A stretch of DNA of 64,000 nt from Maribellus sediminis (GTDB lineage Bacteria; Bacteroidota; Bacteroidia; Bacteroidales; Prolixibacteraceae). The stretch is from the NCBI RefSeq assembly GCF_011799805.1, contig NZ_WXUB01000008.1:62001-126000 (forward strand), written 5' to 3'. The position numbers were made by a program, and so were the translations under genes. Position 1 is the stretch's first letter. Each line of letters opens with the position of its first letter. Below are positions 17,313 to 25,902 of the stretch, piece by piece. Under the pieces are notes generated by a model, which searched no databases, was not told where the DNA came from, and saw nothing but the letters and a program-made list of their open reading frames with translations.

Positions 17313-18473
17313 ATGGAAGAGAGATTTGTAGTTTCAAATAGATTTAAACTGATCACTTATGCCTTGATGGGCATTGGCGTAGTTTCTTTTGCACTCGGAT
17401 TTATTTTCGATGCCGAACGAACCTGGGCCAATTACTTGCTCAACAACTATTACTTTGTGTCGCTGGCGGTAGGTGCTGCCTTTTTTGGCGCCATTCAGTA
17501 CATCACACAATCGGGTTGGTCAGCTATGTTCAAACGTGTGCCCGAAGCCATGGCAGCCTATTTCCCAATAGCGGCAGTGCTTTTTCTTATCATGTTCTTC
17601 GGGATGCACTCCATTTTTGAATGGACACACGAAGACGTGGTGCAACACGATCATTTGTTGCAACACAAATCGCCCTACCTCAACATTCCATTCTTTTTCA
17701 TCCGTGTGGTCATCTTTTTTGCCGTGTGGATTATCATGTCGAAACTGCTTCGGAAACTATCGTTACAGGAAGACGAAGTTGGCGGAATGGTCTATTTCGA
17801 GAAGTCAGAGTTATATTCCAAGATATTTATTTTCATCATTGCATTTTCGTTCAGTCTGTTCTCGGTTGATATGCTGATGTCGCTCGATCCGCACTGGTTT
17901 AGCACATTGTTTGCCGGGAAAAGCTTCATTGCCGGGTTTATGCACGCCAATTCCATTATTGCCCTGATCGTGATCCTGCTTTCTCGAAACGGATATTTTA
18001 AACAGATGAACCGAAGCCACCTGCACGACTTTACCCGCTACATTTTTATGGCGAGCATTGTTTGGGGCTACTTTAATTTTGCCGAATTCATGCTTATCTG
18101 GTACGGGAACATTCCCGAAGAAACATCGTGGTTTGTGCACCGCTGGCACGGAGCTTACAAAGTATTATTTTTTGCCAACATCATACTGAATTGGGGAATT
18201 CCTTTTCTGGCACTGATGCCACGCAAAACATCACGCGGGAAACGGTACATGTTCCCGGTCATCCTCCTGTTAATAATCGGACAGTACACCGAGTTGTATT
18301 ATATTATCTGGCCGTCAACAGTGCATGAGGCTAAATTCGGTTTACTCGAAATTGGTACTTTCCTTGGTTTTGCAGGATTATTCTCGTGGGTTGTCGGAAC
18401 TACGCTGGCTAAAGCGAGTTTGGTTCCTAAAAATCACCCTTACCTCGAGGAAAGTATCCATCACCACTTTTAG
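17313..18473 (+). CDS. actF: Alternative complex III membrane subunit F (NrfD-like)
   Basis: 386-residue polytopic protein with about ten transmembrane helices, distantly related to ActC. Landmarks are FGMHSIFEWTHEDVVQHDHLL, MLMSLDPHWFSTLFAGKSF, FNFAEFMLIWYGNIPEET and SWFVHRWHGAYKVLFFANI. It packs against ActC in the membrane arm; a quinone site is not established for it. It starts 16 nt after actE and ends the operon: a terminator follows at once, and no oxidase genes come after it, unlike many Bacteroidota act clusters. Confidence 0.94.
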   Translation: MEERFVVSNRFKLITYALMGIGVVSFALGFIFDAERTWANYLLNNYYFVSLAVGAAFFGAIQYITQSGWSAMFKRVPEAMAAYFPIAAVLFLIMFFGMHSIFEWTHEDVVQHDHLLQHKSPYLNIPFFFIRVVIFFAVWIIMSKLLRKLSLQEDEVGGMVYFEKSELYSKIFIFIIAFSFSLFSVDMLMSLDPHWFSTLFAGKSFIAGFMHANSIIALIVILLSRNGYFKQMNRSHLHDFTRYIFMASIVWGYFNFAEFMLIWYGNIPEETSWFVHRWHGAYKVLFFANIILNWGIPFLALMPRKTSRGKRYMFPVILLLIIGQYTELYYIIWPSTVHEAKFGLLEIGTFLGFAGLFSWVVGTTLAKASLVPKNHPYLEESIHHHF

Positions 18474-18509
18474 AAAGTTTCTTTATATCATACACATTTA
18501 TAAGGATTC

Positions 18510-18547
18510 AGCACGTTCCGGTAAGCCGGGATGTGCTTTTTATTTTT
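18510..18547 (+). terminator. Terminator of the act operon
   Basis: 12-bp stem (18510-18521 with 18526-18537, two G-T pairs) with loop TAAG, followed by TTTTTATTTTT, 36 nt after the actF stop. Confidence 0.88.
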
Positions 18548-19541
18548 AGGGTTGCCAGGGTCCGAGAACAACTAATTTATCTCCCGATAAATCAACTTCG
18601 AACAAATGCGGAACCCTGATATAACGACCGTTTACGTTTTTATGACTGTGAACCGACATCAGATCTTTCCCTTCAAAAGTCCGGAAAAGCATTCCGTGTC
18701 CGAAGTTGGGCGGAGTTATTGGTTCTTCCTGCTGAATCCATGGACCGTCCAGTGTTCCGCTTTCAGAATAGGCAACACCTTGAGTGTAGTCACCAAATAC
18801 CCAGCTTGTCCATATCATACCCAGTTTGCCTGTCTGCGTTTTGAATAACCAGGGGCCATCAGTTACCTTATTGGGTCTGATGTTACCATTTTCATCCTTT
18901 TCGCGGCTCCACGGAGAATCGCTGGCGCGGAATAGTACTTTCCCTTCAACAATGCTTCCCGATAAATCAGGTTTTAATTCAATCTTCTCGATGGTGCCAT
19001 TCCAGTTTTGCAACCACTCGTAACAATAGACCATGTAAGGCTTCCCATCCTCGTCGACCCAGAATGTGCCGTCGAGCGTGGGTTTTTCGGGAGGTAAATA
19101 TACAGAGTCTTGCATCGGAACATAGGGGCCGTCAGGCTGATCGCTGACCAAAACATGGCTGGCTCTTCGGTTTATTTCGTTTCCCTTCACCGTATCGATA
19201 ACCATATTTCTGTTGGTGAATGTTGCGAAATAGTAATACTTCCCTTTATATTGATGCAACTCAGCTGCCCAGATCATCGGGCGCGGTCCCATCCATGAAT
19301 CCGGATCAGTTTTAGTAACAATAAAAGGACCTGTCCAAAATTTCAGGTCTTTGCTTTTCCAAAGCAATCCACCGGTTCCTGTCATGTAATAAGTTTGCGA
19401 CAGTTGATCGGCAAGGATGCAGGGGTCGCTCAGCCGGATCGAGTCGAGTGGTATGTTTTCTTTTACTTCAGGTTTCCAACGCTGTGCCGATACAAACACA
19501 AAACTCAACACCAGATACAGAAGAGTTATAAGCTTTTTCAT
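18546..19541 (-). CDS. Glycoside hydrolase family 43-type protein, secreted
   Basis: 331 residues from ATG 19541, chosen because MKKLITLLYLVLSFVFVSA is a clean signal peptide; longer starts would run into the upstream gene. A five-bladed propeller is indicated by RLSDPCILADQ (first-blade Asp, probable base), MIWAAELHQYKGKYYYFAT, GTFWVDEDGKPYMVYCYEW and VTDGPWLFKTQTGKLGMIWTSW. GH43 enzymes remove arabinose or xylose from plant-type polysaccharides. The usual EGP general-acid motif reads TDGP here. It is probably co-transcribed with the GH43-like lipoprotein upstream. Confidence 0.85.
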   Translation of the reverse strand: MKKLITLLYLVLSFVFVSAQRWKPEVKENIPLDSIRLSDPCILADQLSQTYYMTGTGGLLWKSKDLKFWTGPFIVTKTDPDSWMGPRPMIWAAELHQYKGKYYYFATFTNRNMVIDTVKGNEINRRASHVLVSDQPDGPYVPMQDSVYLPPEKPTLDGTFWVDEDGKPYMVYCYEWLQNWNGTIEKIELKPDLSGSIVEGKVLFRASDSPWSREKDENGNIRPNKVTDGPWLFKTQTGKLGMIWTSWVFGDYTQGVAYSESGTLDGPWIQQEEPITPPNFGHGMLFRTFEGKDLMSVHSHKNVNGRYIRVPHLFEVDLSGDKLVVLGPWQP

Positions 19542-19654
19542 TTGTCTAAATTTTAGGGCAATCCTGGTAACTATTGTGAGAATTCGCATGTCCGTCAATT
19601 GACGGATAATTATGTTGTTTGTTGTGAATTCCATTCTCATGCTCATTTCATGTC

Positions 19655-20713
19655 TTAAAATGTTAGTTCCATTCCCCAATGTTCAGCTAATTTCTGAGCT
19701 TCATCCTTTGTGAGCGAAATAACCGAACCATGTTTGGGCGAGGTGAAGTTGGTGGTCTTCATTACTCCTTCATTAAAATGACCGAGGTTGCTAAAATTCA
19801 CAAAGTCGGTGGTTTCAACAAAACCAAAATTGTGTGGTCTGATACTGAAAATGTCATACATCAGCACCCAGGTGTCGCTGTCGTTCCGTTTCCAAACAGT
19901 TGGAGCCTCGCACGATCCTGGTTCCTTATCGATCCATTCCGGAGAGTACACATATCCTTTGTTGATGAAATCGGAAAAAGCCATTTTGATACCGACCGGA
20001 TTTTCCTGCGATGCATACATCAAACAGTAGCGTCCATCCGGTAGTTTTGTAATATCGGCATCCAGTATCTGTATTGTAGAATCAGGGTGGTCAAAAAGTC
20101 GTTCCGGGAAAGTGGTTAGTTTGGTATAATCATCATCGGTGTAGGCATAATACAATTTAGTAAGTCCGTGTCCGATGCGCATTGTAAAATAGATCATCAT
20201 CTTTTTTTCTATCGGATCATAAATGCTTTCCGGAGCCCAGGCGCAACCGATATTCTTTAATTCATCGAAGGCTTCATCAAAAAGAAAATTGTTGTGCGTC
20301 CAGCGAATCAGGTCATACGATTTCATTAGTACAAAACCACGGTTATTTCCCCAGTCGTATTCTTCCGATGGCCTTTCCCAGTCGGTTGTTCGATAACCAA
20401 GCTGCTTTGCAAAAAGATGGAGATCGGTCATACACAAGTAAAATGCACCATCCGGTCCTCTCGAAATGTGTGGATCGCGAATACCTTTCTGAGTGGCGAT
20501 CGTATCACCGCCAACCACCGGATTCCCCTCGTTCACATCGGTGAAGGTATACCCGTCGGTACTCAATGCAAAATGAAGGCTGTGGGTGTTATCCTTGAAG
20601 TAAACCAGTAAATAGGCTTCTTTCTTTTCGTCTGCATTGCTTTTGGAGTTGTTGCAGGAGATGAAAGACAGTGAGAAGATCAGCACGAATGACAGAAGTA
20701 TATTCCTTTTCAT
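19655..20713 (-). CDS. GH43-like beta-propeller lipoprotein
   Basis: 352 residues. The signal FVLIFSLSFISC is a lipobox, so the protein is anchored at Cys20. Propeller motifs are GIRDPHISRGPDGAFYLCMTD, CAWAPESIYDPIEKKMMIYF (the WAPE blade), DADITKLPDGRYCLMY and CEAPTVWKRNDSDTWVLMYD, where the EAPTV Glu is the probable general acid. This fits GH43 or a closely related clan F arabinosidase/xylosidase. The downstream GH43 gene follows after a 113-nt gap, so the pair probably trims the same glycan at the cell surface. No SusCD pair or regulator is near. Confidence 0.83.
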   Translation of the reverse strand: MKRNILLSFVLIFSLSFISCNNSKSNADEKKEAYLLVYFKDNTHSLHFALSTDGYTFTDVNEGNPVVGGDTIATQKGIRDPHISRGPDGAFYLCMTDLHLFAKQLGYRTTDWERPSEEYDWGNNRGFVLMKSYDLIRWTHNNFLFDEAFDELKNIGCAWAPESIYDPIEKKMMIYFTMRIGHGLTKLYYAYTDDDYTKLTTFPERLFDHPDSTIQILDADITKLPDGRYCLMYASQENPVGIKMAFSDFINKGYVYSPEWIDKEPGSCEAPTVWKRNDSDTWVLMYDIFSIRPHNFGFVETTDFVNFSNLGHFNEGVMKTTNFTSPKHGSVISLTKDEAQKLAEHWGMELTF

Positions 20714-20934
20714 ACATTTGAATTTTTAGGTTAGTGGATATCGATGGTTTTCAATATTATAAAATATAGCTTGTATTTCCTATTTCTGATGTTTGATTAT
20801 TGTGAATGAAGCATACTTTCAATTTTATCATAATTTTTTCTTCGTGTTCTGCATGAATTATTAAATGTTATTCCTGATTCATTCAGGTAAATTGGTGTTT
20901 TGCAACATTTTTCATTCTTTCCCGGCACCTCAGT

Positions 20935-20965
20935 TTTGGAAATATTTTTTGTTAAGTTAATTTAG
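20935..20965 (+). promoter_or_regulatory. Promoter of the NfeD-like/flotillin operon
   Basis: TTTG (20935-20938), a 19-nt spacer and TAATTTAG (20958-20965), with one mismatch in the -7 element; 24 nt before the ATG. The rest of the divergent spacer 20714-20934 is AT-rich, and nothing else was recognised in it. Confidence 0.65.
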
Positions 20966-20989
20966 CCTGAAACAAGTAACCTTTTTCCC

Positions 20990-21586
20990 ATGACAATTAT
21001 TTCTATACTCCCTGATTGGTCGACAATAGGATTGTTTGAACGGATATTCTGGTACATGGCCATTCCAACAACTTTAATCCTTGTATTGCTAATGGTGCTC
21101 GCCATTTTTGGTGGAGACACAGATACTGATGTTGATACTGACGTGGATGCTGATATATCGGATGGCGATTCCATTCCTTTCCAGTTTATATCGCTGAAAA
21201 ATATCGTGGCTTTTTTTGCTGTTTTTGGATGGTCGGGAGTTGGTTTTATCCGTGCAGGAATGACACCCGGGCTGGTAATCTTACTGGCCTTCTTATGTGG
21301 TTTATTGATGATGTCACTAATGGCTACCTTGTTTTACCTGATGTCGAGGCTAGCCGAAAACGGGACGCTGAAAATGAGCAATGCCATTGGGAAACTGGGC
21401 GAAGTGTACCTTAAAATTTCTGCTAAACGAGGCGGAATGGGAAAAGTCCAGATCAGTGTGCAGGGGTCGGTTCGTACGCTCGATGCCATTACCGATGATT
21501 TGGAAGATATCCCTACTTCCTCGATTGTTCAGGTTGTGGATGTGATCGACGACAGTATTTTACTGGTGAAAAAACAAGGAAATTAG
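20990..21586 (+). CDS. NfeD/OB-fold membrane protein, flotillin partner
   Basis: 198 residues. An N-terminal transmembrane helix (TTLILVLLMVLAIFGG) is followed by an acidic DTDTDVDTDVDAD stretch, two further helices (IVAFFAVFGWSGVGFI; LVILLAFLCGLLMMSLMATLFYL) and a C-terminal OB-fold-like soluble domain (KLGEVYLKISAKRGGMGKVQISVQG). Such NfeD-like proteins are commonly encoded next to flotillins and are thought to organise membrane microdomains with them. Its stop is 25 nt before the flotillin start, under one promoter. Confidence 0.82.
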   Translation: MTIISILPDWSTIGLFERIFWYMAIPTTLILVLLMVLAIFGGDTDTDVDTDVDADISDGDSIPFQFISLKNIVAFFAVFGWSGVGFIRAGMTPGLVILLAFLCGLLMMSLMATLFYLMSRLAENGTLKMSNAIGKLGEVYLKISAKRGGMGKVQISVQGSVRTLDAITDDLEDIPTSSIVQVVDVIDDSILLVKKQGN

Positions 21587-21611
21587 AAACACATATTAAA
21601 ACTAAAAATCA

Positions 21612-23051
21612 ATGGTAGACTTTTTTGTAATTCTGATTAGTGTAGCCGCTATTTTTCTTTTTATAATCGTAGTGGCAATGATGAGGCGGTACAAACGATG
21701 CCCCTCCGACCGCATTCTGGTAGTGTATGGTAAAATTGGCCGGGGAGCCGACCGCGAATCGCGTTCTTCCAAGTGTATTCACGGGGGTGCCGCATTTATC
21801 TGGCCGGTCATTCATTCGTATGCCTTTCTTGATTTAACACCTATTTCCATTGAAATCAACCTCACCAATGCACTGAGTAAACAAAACATTCGAGTTGATG
21901 TGCCATCCCGTTTCACGGTTGGTATTTCTACCGAGCCCAATGTGATGAATAATGCAGCTGAACGACTTTTGGGGCTTTCCCAGGAATCGATCAGTAACCT
22001 GGCAAAAGACATTATATTCGGTCAGTTGCGTTTGGTGGTGGCCACTATGGAAATTGAAGAGATCAACAGTAACCGCGATCTTTTCCTGGCTGCCGTTTCA
22101 TCGAATGTTGAGGCTGAATTGAAGAAAATCGGGTTAAAACTGATTAACGTAAACGTTACGGACATTAACGATGAATCGGGTTATATTGAAGCGTTGGGTA
22201 AAGAAGCTGCTGCCAAAGCCATTAACGATGCCAAGAAAAGCGTGGCCGAGAAAAACCGTGATGGTGAAATTGGTCAGGCTATGGCGCATCGCGAACAACG
22301 TGTTCAGGTTGCAAGTGCCGATGCAACGGCTGTAGAAGGAGAAAACGTTGCCAAGGTAACTATTGCCAATTCCGATGCCGATCGTCGGGAAAAAGAAGCT
22401 GAGGCCAACCGTCGTGCAGTGGCTGCCGAAAAGGTAACCGAAGCCCGCGCTCTTGAAGAAGCATATGCTGCTCAGAAACTTGCAGAACAAGTCAGGGCCG
22501 ATAGAGATAAAGCAACGCAGACCGCTAATATTGTTGTTCCGGCCGAAATTGATAAACAAAAAGTTGAAATTGATGCAGAAGCAGTTGCTGAACAAAAACG
22601 CAGGATTGCGAAAGGAGAGGCTGATGCAATTTATATGAAAATGGCCGCCGAAGGTAAAGGTATGTACGAGATTCTCAGTAAACAGGCTGAAGGTTTCGAT
22701 AAACTGGTTCAAGCTGCCGGTGGCGATGCACAAAGTGCCGTGATGATGATGATCACCGACAAGTTACCCGAGTTGGTGAAAACGCAGGTGGAGGCCATCA
22801 AAAACATTAAGATCGACAAAGTTACGGTTTGGGAAACAGGCTCAGGGAAAGATGGAAAAACTTCAACAGCCAATTTCATGCAGGGCATGTTTGGTGCTAT
22901 CCCGCCTTTGGACGATGTGTTTAAATCAGCCGGAATGGAACTGCCTAACTACCTGAAAGGACAGAATAAGGATGAAGTTCCGGAAGTGGAAGAACAAGCA
23001 ACTTTTGATAAAGTGGAAGAAGAAAAACCTGAAAAGGACGATTCAAAATAG
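21612..23051 (+). CDS. Flotillin-family SPFH protein (YqiK/FloT-like)
   Basis: 479-residue membrane-anchored scaffold. An N-terminal transmembrane segment (ISVAAIFLFIIVVAMM, residues about 7-24) precedes the SPFH/PHB domain with GGAAFIWPVIHSYAFLDLTPISIEI. From about residue 200 comes a long Ala/Glu/Lys coiled coil (EAEANRRAVAAEKVTEARALEEAYAAQ in pieces), as in flotillins. The C-terminus is acidic (VPEVEEQATFDKVEEEKPEKDDS). Flotillins oligomerise into ordered membrane domains and affect protein sorting and membrane fluidity. A terminator follows 33 nt after the stop. Confidence 0.93.
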   Translation: MVDFFVILISVAAIFLFIIVVAMMRRYKRCPSDRILVVYGKIGRGADRESRSSKCIHGGAAFIWPVIHSYAFLDLTPISIEINLTNALSKQNIRVDVPSRFTVGISTEPNVMNNAAERLLGLSQESISNLAKDIIFGQLRLVVATMEIEEINSNRDLFLAAVSSNVEAELKKIGLKLINVNVTDINDESGYIEALGKEAAAKAINDAKKSVAEKNRDGEIGQAMAHREQRVQVASADATAVEGENVAKVTIANSDADRREKEAEANRRAVAAEKVTEARALEEAYAAQKLAEQVRADRDKATQTANIVVPAEIDKQKVEIDAEAVAEQKRRIAKGEADAIYMKMAAEGKGMYEILSKQAEGFDKLVQAAGGDAQSAVMMMITDKLPELVKTQVEAIKNIKIDKVTVWETGSGKDGKTSTANFMQGMFGAIPPLDDVFKSAGMELPNYLKGQNKDEVPEVEEQATFDKVEEEKPEKDDSK

Positions 23052-23083
23052 GCTTAAACTATGAGTTAAAAAGTAAACGAAGG

Positions 23084-23117
23084 AAAGCACGCTCTGAATT
23101 GGAGCGTGCTTTTTATT
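23084..23117 (+). terminator. Terminator of the flotillin operon
   Basis: Perfect stem AAAGCACGCTC / GAGCGTGCTTT (23084-23094 and 23102-23112), 7-nt loop, then TTTTATTT. Confidence 0.9.
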
Positions 23118-23323
23118 TACCTCTGCTTCAATTTTCGTTGAGTTTATTGGCGATCAGCATAGCCTTAAAGCTCGTATCTTGAAACACATTCCCGTTCATC
23201 CTGCAAATTTCTCCATTCACCGAATTTTCTTTCGGTCTTTGTTTTTTTCCGTCTTTCTTTATTTAAAGAAACCAAAACCGTAATTTGCACGGTCTTATTC
23301 ATACTATTTCAATAAACAACAAT

Positions 23324-24247
23324 ATGGAATTATTCGAAGCGCGCAATGTGAATAAGGTTTTTGCCTCCACACAGGCATTAACCGATGTGAGCATTTCGGT
23401 AAAGGAACAAAGCATTTTTGGCTTGCTGGGACCAAACGGTGCAGGCAAAACTACGCTGATCCGCATCATCAACCAGATAACCGCCCCCGATACCGGCGAG
23501 ATTTTTTTGGCCGGGAAACAAATGACCCGGGCCGATATTTCAAAAATCGGTTACCTGCCCGAAGAACGGGGTTTGTACAAAAAGATGAAGATTGGCGAGC
23601 AAGCCATTTACCTGGCACAGTTGAAAGGCATGTCGCGTGGCGATGCTGTTCGTAACCTGAAACTTTGGTTCGAGAAATTCGACATTATGACCTGGTGGAA
23701 CAAAAAAGTAGAAGAACTATCGAAAGGAATGCAGCAAAAAGTGCAGTTTGTTACTACCGTGGTACACCGGCCAAAACTGCTGATCTTCGACGAACCGTTT
23801 AGCGGCTTCGATCCAATAAACGCGAACCTCCTGAAAAGCGAAATACTAAAGTTGCGCGAGGACGGGGCCACCATCATATTTTCTACCCACAACATGGGCT
23901 CGGTAGAAGAATTGTGCGATAACATTGCGCTGATCAACAAATCAGTAAAAATTGAGGATGGCCCGACTGATGCTATCCGTGAGAAATACAAATCGAACAT
24001 TTTCGACATTAGTTATTCCGGAAATTATGCAGAAGTAGATCGGGTTTTAGGCAGCCAGTATAAAATTATTGAACACGCTGAAAGCGAAAAAGGTAACACG
24101 CTGAAAGTGCAGTACCTGAATGGTAACTCAAACAACGATCTGATAAAGGCCTTAATGCCTGTTGCAGAGATCCGTGCTTTTGAAGAGCTCATTCCGAGTA
24201 TGAACGATGTGTTCATTAAAGCTGTGGAAGAAGCAAATAGAAGCTAA
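23324..24247 (+). CDS. ABC transporter ATP-binding protein (NatA-like, with DUF4162 tail)
   Basis: 307 residues from ATG 23324; a TTG 39 nt upstream would add an unsupported tail. The nucleotide-binding domain has Walker A GPNGAGKTT, a degenerate signature ELSKGMQQKVQ, Walker B LLIFDEPFSGFDP and the H-loop STHNMGS. The C-terminal 80 residues (YAEVDRVLGSQYKI...) match the extra domain of this exporter class. It energises export by the permease that follows 26 nt downstream. In NatAB the substrate is sodium, but other relatives export peptides or drugs, so the substrate is open. Confidence 0.92.
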   Translation: MELFEARNVNKVFASTQALTDVSISVKEQSIFGLLGPNGAGKTTLIRIINQITAPDTGEIFLAGKQMTRADISKIGYLPEERGLYKKMKIGEQAIYLAQLKGMSRGDAVRNLKLWFEKFDIMTWWNKKVEELSKGMQQKVQFVTTVVHRPKLLIFDEPFSGFDPINANLLKSEILKLREDGATIIFSTHNMGSVEELCDNIALINKSVKIEDGPTDAIREKYKSNIFDISYSGNYAEVDRVLGSQYKIIEHAESEKGNTLKVQYLNGNSNNDLIKALMPVAEIRAFEELIPSMNDVFIKAVEEANRS

Positions 24248-24273
24248 ATCAATTCATCCTGAAAAAAACGATC

Positions 24274-25614
24274 ATGAACAATACATTTCTGATTTTAAAA
24301 CAAGAGTACCTCAAGCGGGTCAAAAAGAAATCTTTCATCATTCTAACAATTCTGTTGCCCTTTCTGGTTGCGGGAGTTTACGGACTGGTGATTTATTTCT
24401 CGATAAAGGACGATACAGAAGAGCGAAAAATTGCCGTTTACGATGAATCGACTCTCTTTCTTGGGCAGTTCGACGATACGGGAGCTACGAAATATTATTT
24501 TATTCCTGAAGATAAATACACGGAATTGAAGACCAACCTGAAGGGAAGTGGCTATTACGGACTGCTTTATATTCCACGCGATATTTACAGCAATAACCAG
24601 GCACAGCTGATCTCAGAAAAACAGCTGCCTATAGAACTGGCCGAGCAGATGGAGCGCAAACTCAGCCGCTTTATCGAAAACGATAAACGCCAGAAAATCA
24701 TTGATGAATCGGGAATTCCTGACCTTGACGAAAAACTGGCACAAACACGCACTTCGGTTAGGTTAAGTACGCTGAAGTTATCCGAATCGGGAGAAACAAC
24801 AGAAAGCTCTTCCATTGTCGCTTTTATCGCCAGTTATGCCATGGGGCTCATCATTTATTTCTTTGTGTTTATGTACGGTGCCATGGTGATGCGCAGTGTA
24901 ATGGAAGAGAAGAAAAACCGCATTATCGAAGTGATCATTTCGTCGGTTAAACCGAGTCAGCTGATGGCCGGAAAGGTAATCGGAACGGCGTTAGTGGGCT
25001 TAACTCAGGTGGCCATTTGGGTAACTCTGGGAGGAATTGGCCTGGTAGTGGTTTCCAGTCTTTTTGCCCCCGAATCGGCTCAGCAAATGGGACAGAGTTT
25101 AATGGAAGCCCAGGGTGGAATGAATCCTGCAGCAGCACAGGCAGTTGACAGCAACCAGTTCACCGAAGTTATGGGAATGATTTCGAACCTGAACCTGCCC
25201 CTGATTTTGTTCTCCTTTGTGTTTTATTTTCTTGCAGGTTATCTGTTGTACAGTGCCTTGCTCGGTGCTGTAGGTGCAGCTGTTGACAACGATGAAGATT
25301 CGCAGCAAATGGTTTTTCCGGTTACTTTTCCACTGATACTTTCAATTATGCTGCTGTTTCCGATTGCCAAAAATCCGGAAGGACAACTGGCATTCTGGAC
25401 TTCGATTATTCCTTTTACTTCGCCGGTAGCCATGATGGCAAGGATTCCTTACGGCCTGCCTGCCTGGGAATTATTGCTTTCTATGTTTATGTTGGTGCTG
25501 ACTACTGTCGGGGCCATTTATGCGGCTGCGAAGATTTATCGGGTTGGTTTGCTCATGTATGGCAAAAAGGTAAACCTAAAGGAATTGGTTAAGTGGTTGC
25601 GCTATAAGAATTAA
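24274..25614 (+). CDS. ABC-2 type permease (NatB-like)
   Basis: 446-residue inner-membrane permease. The first helix (FIILTILLPFLVAGVYGLVIYF) is followed by a large external domain of about 150 residues and then five more helices in the C-terminal half. The intracellular gating motif VMEEKKNRIIEVIISSVKPSQLMAGKVIG, read in pieces, is diagnostic of the ABC-2/NatB group. It pairs with the ATPase immediately upstream. No terminator follows at once; the next hairpin belongs to the cysteine leader. Confidence 0.92.
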   Translation: MNNTFLILKQEYLKRVKKKSFIILTILLPFLVAGVYGLVIYFSIKDDTEERKIAVYDESTLFLGQFDDTGATKYYFIPEDKYTELKTNLKGSGYYGLLYIPRDIYSNNQAQLISEKQLPIELAEQMERKLSRFIENDKRQKIIDESGIPDLDEKLAQTRTSVRLSTLKLSESGETTESSSIVAFIASYAMGLIIYFFVFMYGAMVMRSVMEEKKNRIIEVIISSVKPSQLMAGKVIGTALVGLTQVAIWVTLGGIGLVVVSSLFAPESAQQMGQSLMEAQGGMNPAAAQAVDSNQFTEVMGMISNLNLPLILFSFVFYFLAGYLLYSALLGAVGAAVDNDEDSQQMVFPVTFPLILSIMLLFPIAKNPEGQLAFWTSIIPFTSPVAMMARIPYGLPAWELLLSMFMLVLTTVGAIYAAAKIYRVGLLMYGKKVNLKELVKWLRYKN

Positions 25615-25707
25615 TAAAGTATTGTTCAAAATGAATTTTCTGAAAACATTTCAGCATTACTGTTGTTTTGTTATTTAGAATAAGTAAAAATTACATATAT
25701 TGCAGCT

Positions 25708-25776
25708 ATGATGAACACCAGTAACAATATGATGATGTGTTGTTGTTTCCTAAATAAAGGAAAGGTGTTGTCGTAG
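25708..25776 (+). CDS. Cysteine/methionine-rich leader peptide of cysteine synthase
   Basis: A 22-codon open frame starting ATG ATG, with peptide MMNTSNNMMMCCC then FLNKGKVLS. Three consecutive TGT codons (25738-25746) follow three consecutive ATG codons. The Cys codons lie immediately before the first arm of the hairpin set described in the next entries, the geometry of a classical attenuation leader. A weak -7-like TATATTG lies at 25696-25702. If it is used, the transcript would start almost at the ATG. Gene status is inferred from codon content and RNA architecture, not from homology. Confidence 0.7.
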   Translation: MMNTSNNMMMCCCFLNKGKVLS

Positions 25777-25817
25777 TTTAAATTGAACTTGATACAGAAT
25801 TATACGAGGCCTTTCCT
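25746..25817 (+). promoter_or_regulatory. Attenuator: anti-antiterminator and antiterminator arms
   Basis: Segment 1 TTTCCT (25746-25751) pairs with AGGAAA (25758-25763), loop of 6 nt. Segment 2 AGGAAAGG (25758-25765) is perfectly complementary to CCTTTCCT (25810-25817), which forms most of the left arm of the terminator. The 1:2 and 2:3 pairings are mutually exclusive, as are 2:3 and 3:4. A ribosome stalled on the TGT triplet would cover segment 1, free segment 2 and so prevent termination. Confidence 0.65.
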
Positions 25818-25838
25818 GAATATGGGGAAGGCCTTTTT
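25807..25838 (+). terminator. Attenuator terminator upstream of cysK
   Basis: Stem AGGCCTTTCC / GGGGAAGGCCT (25807-25816 with 25825-25834), 8-nt loop, then TTTTTATTT. It lies 31 nt after the leader-peptide stop and 65 nt before cysK. Confidence 0.85.
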
Positions 25839-25902
25839 ATTTAAATAGCAACGAGAGACAAACAATTATTATAAGAAAATAACCTTTTTAATTACTACAA
25901 AA

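Noticed and set aside
22134-22733. 199-codon minus-strand frame
   Set aside because: Antisense to the coiled-coil part of flotillin; the low-complexity repeats of the real gene create it.
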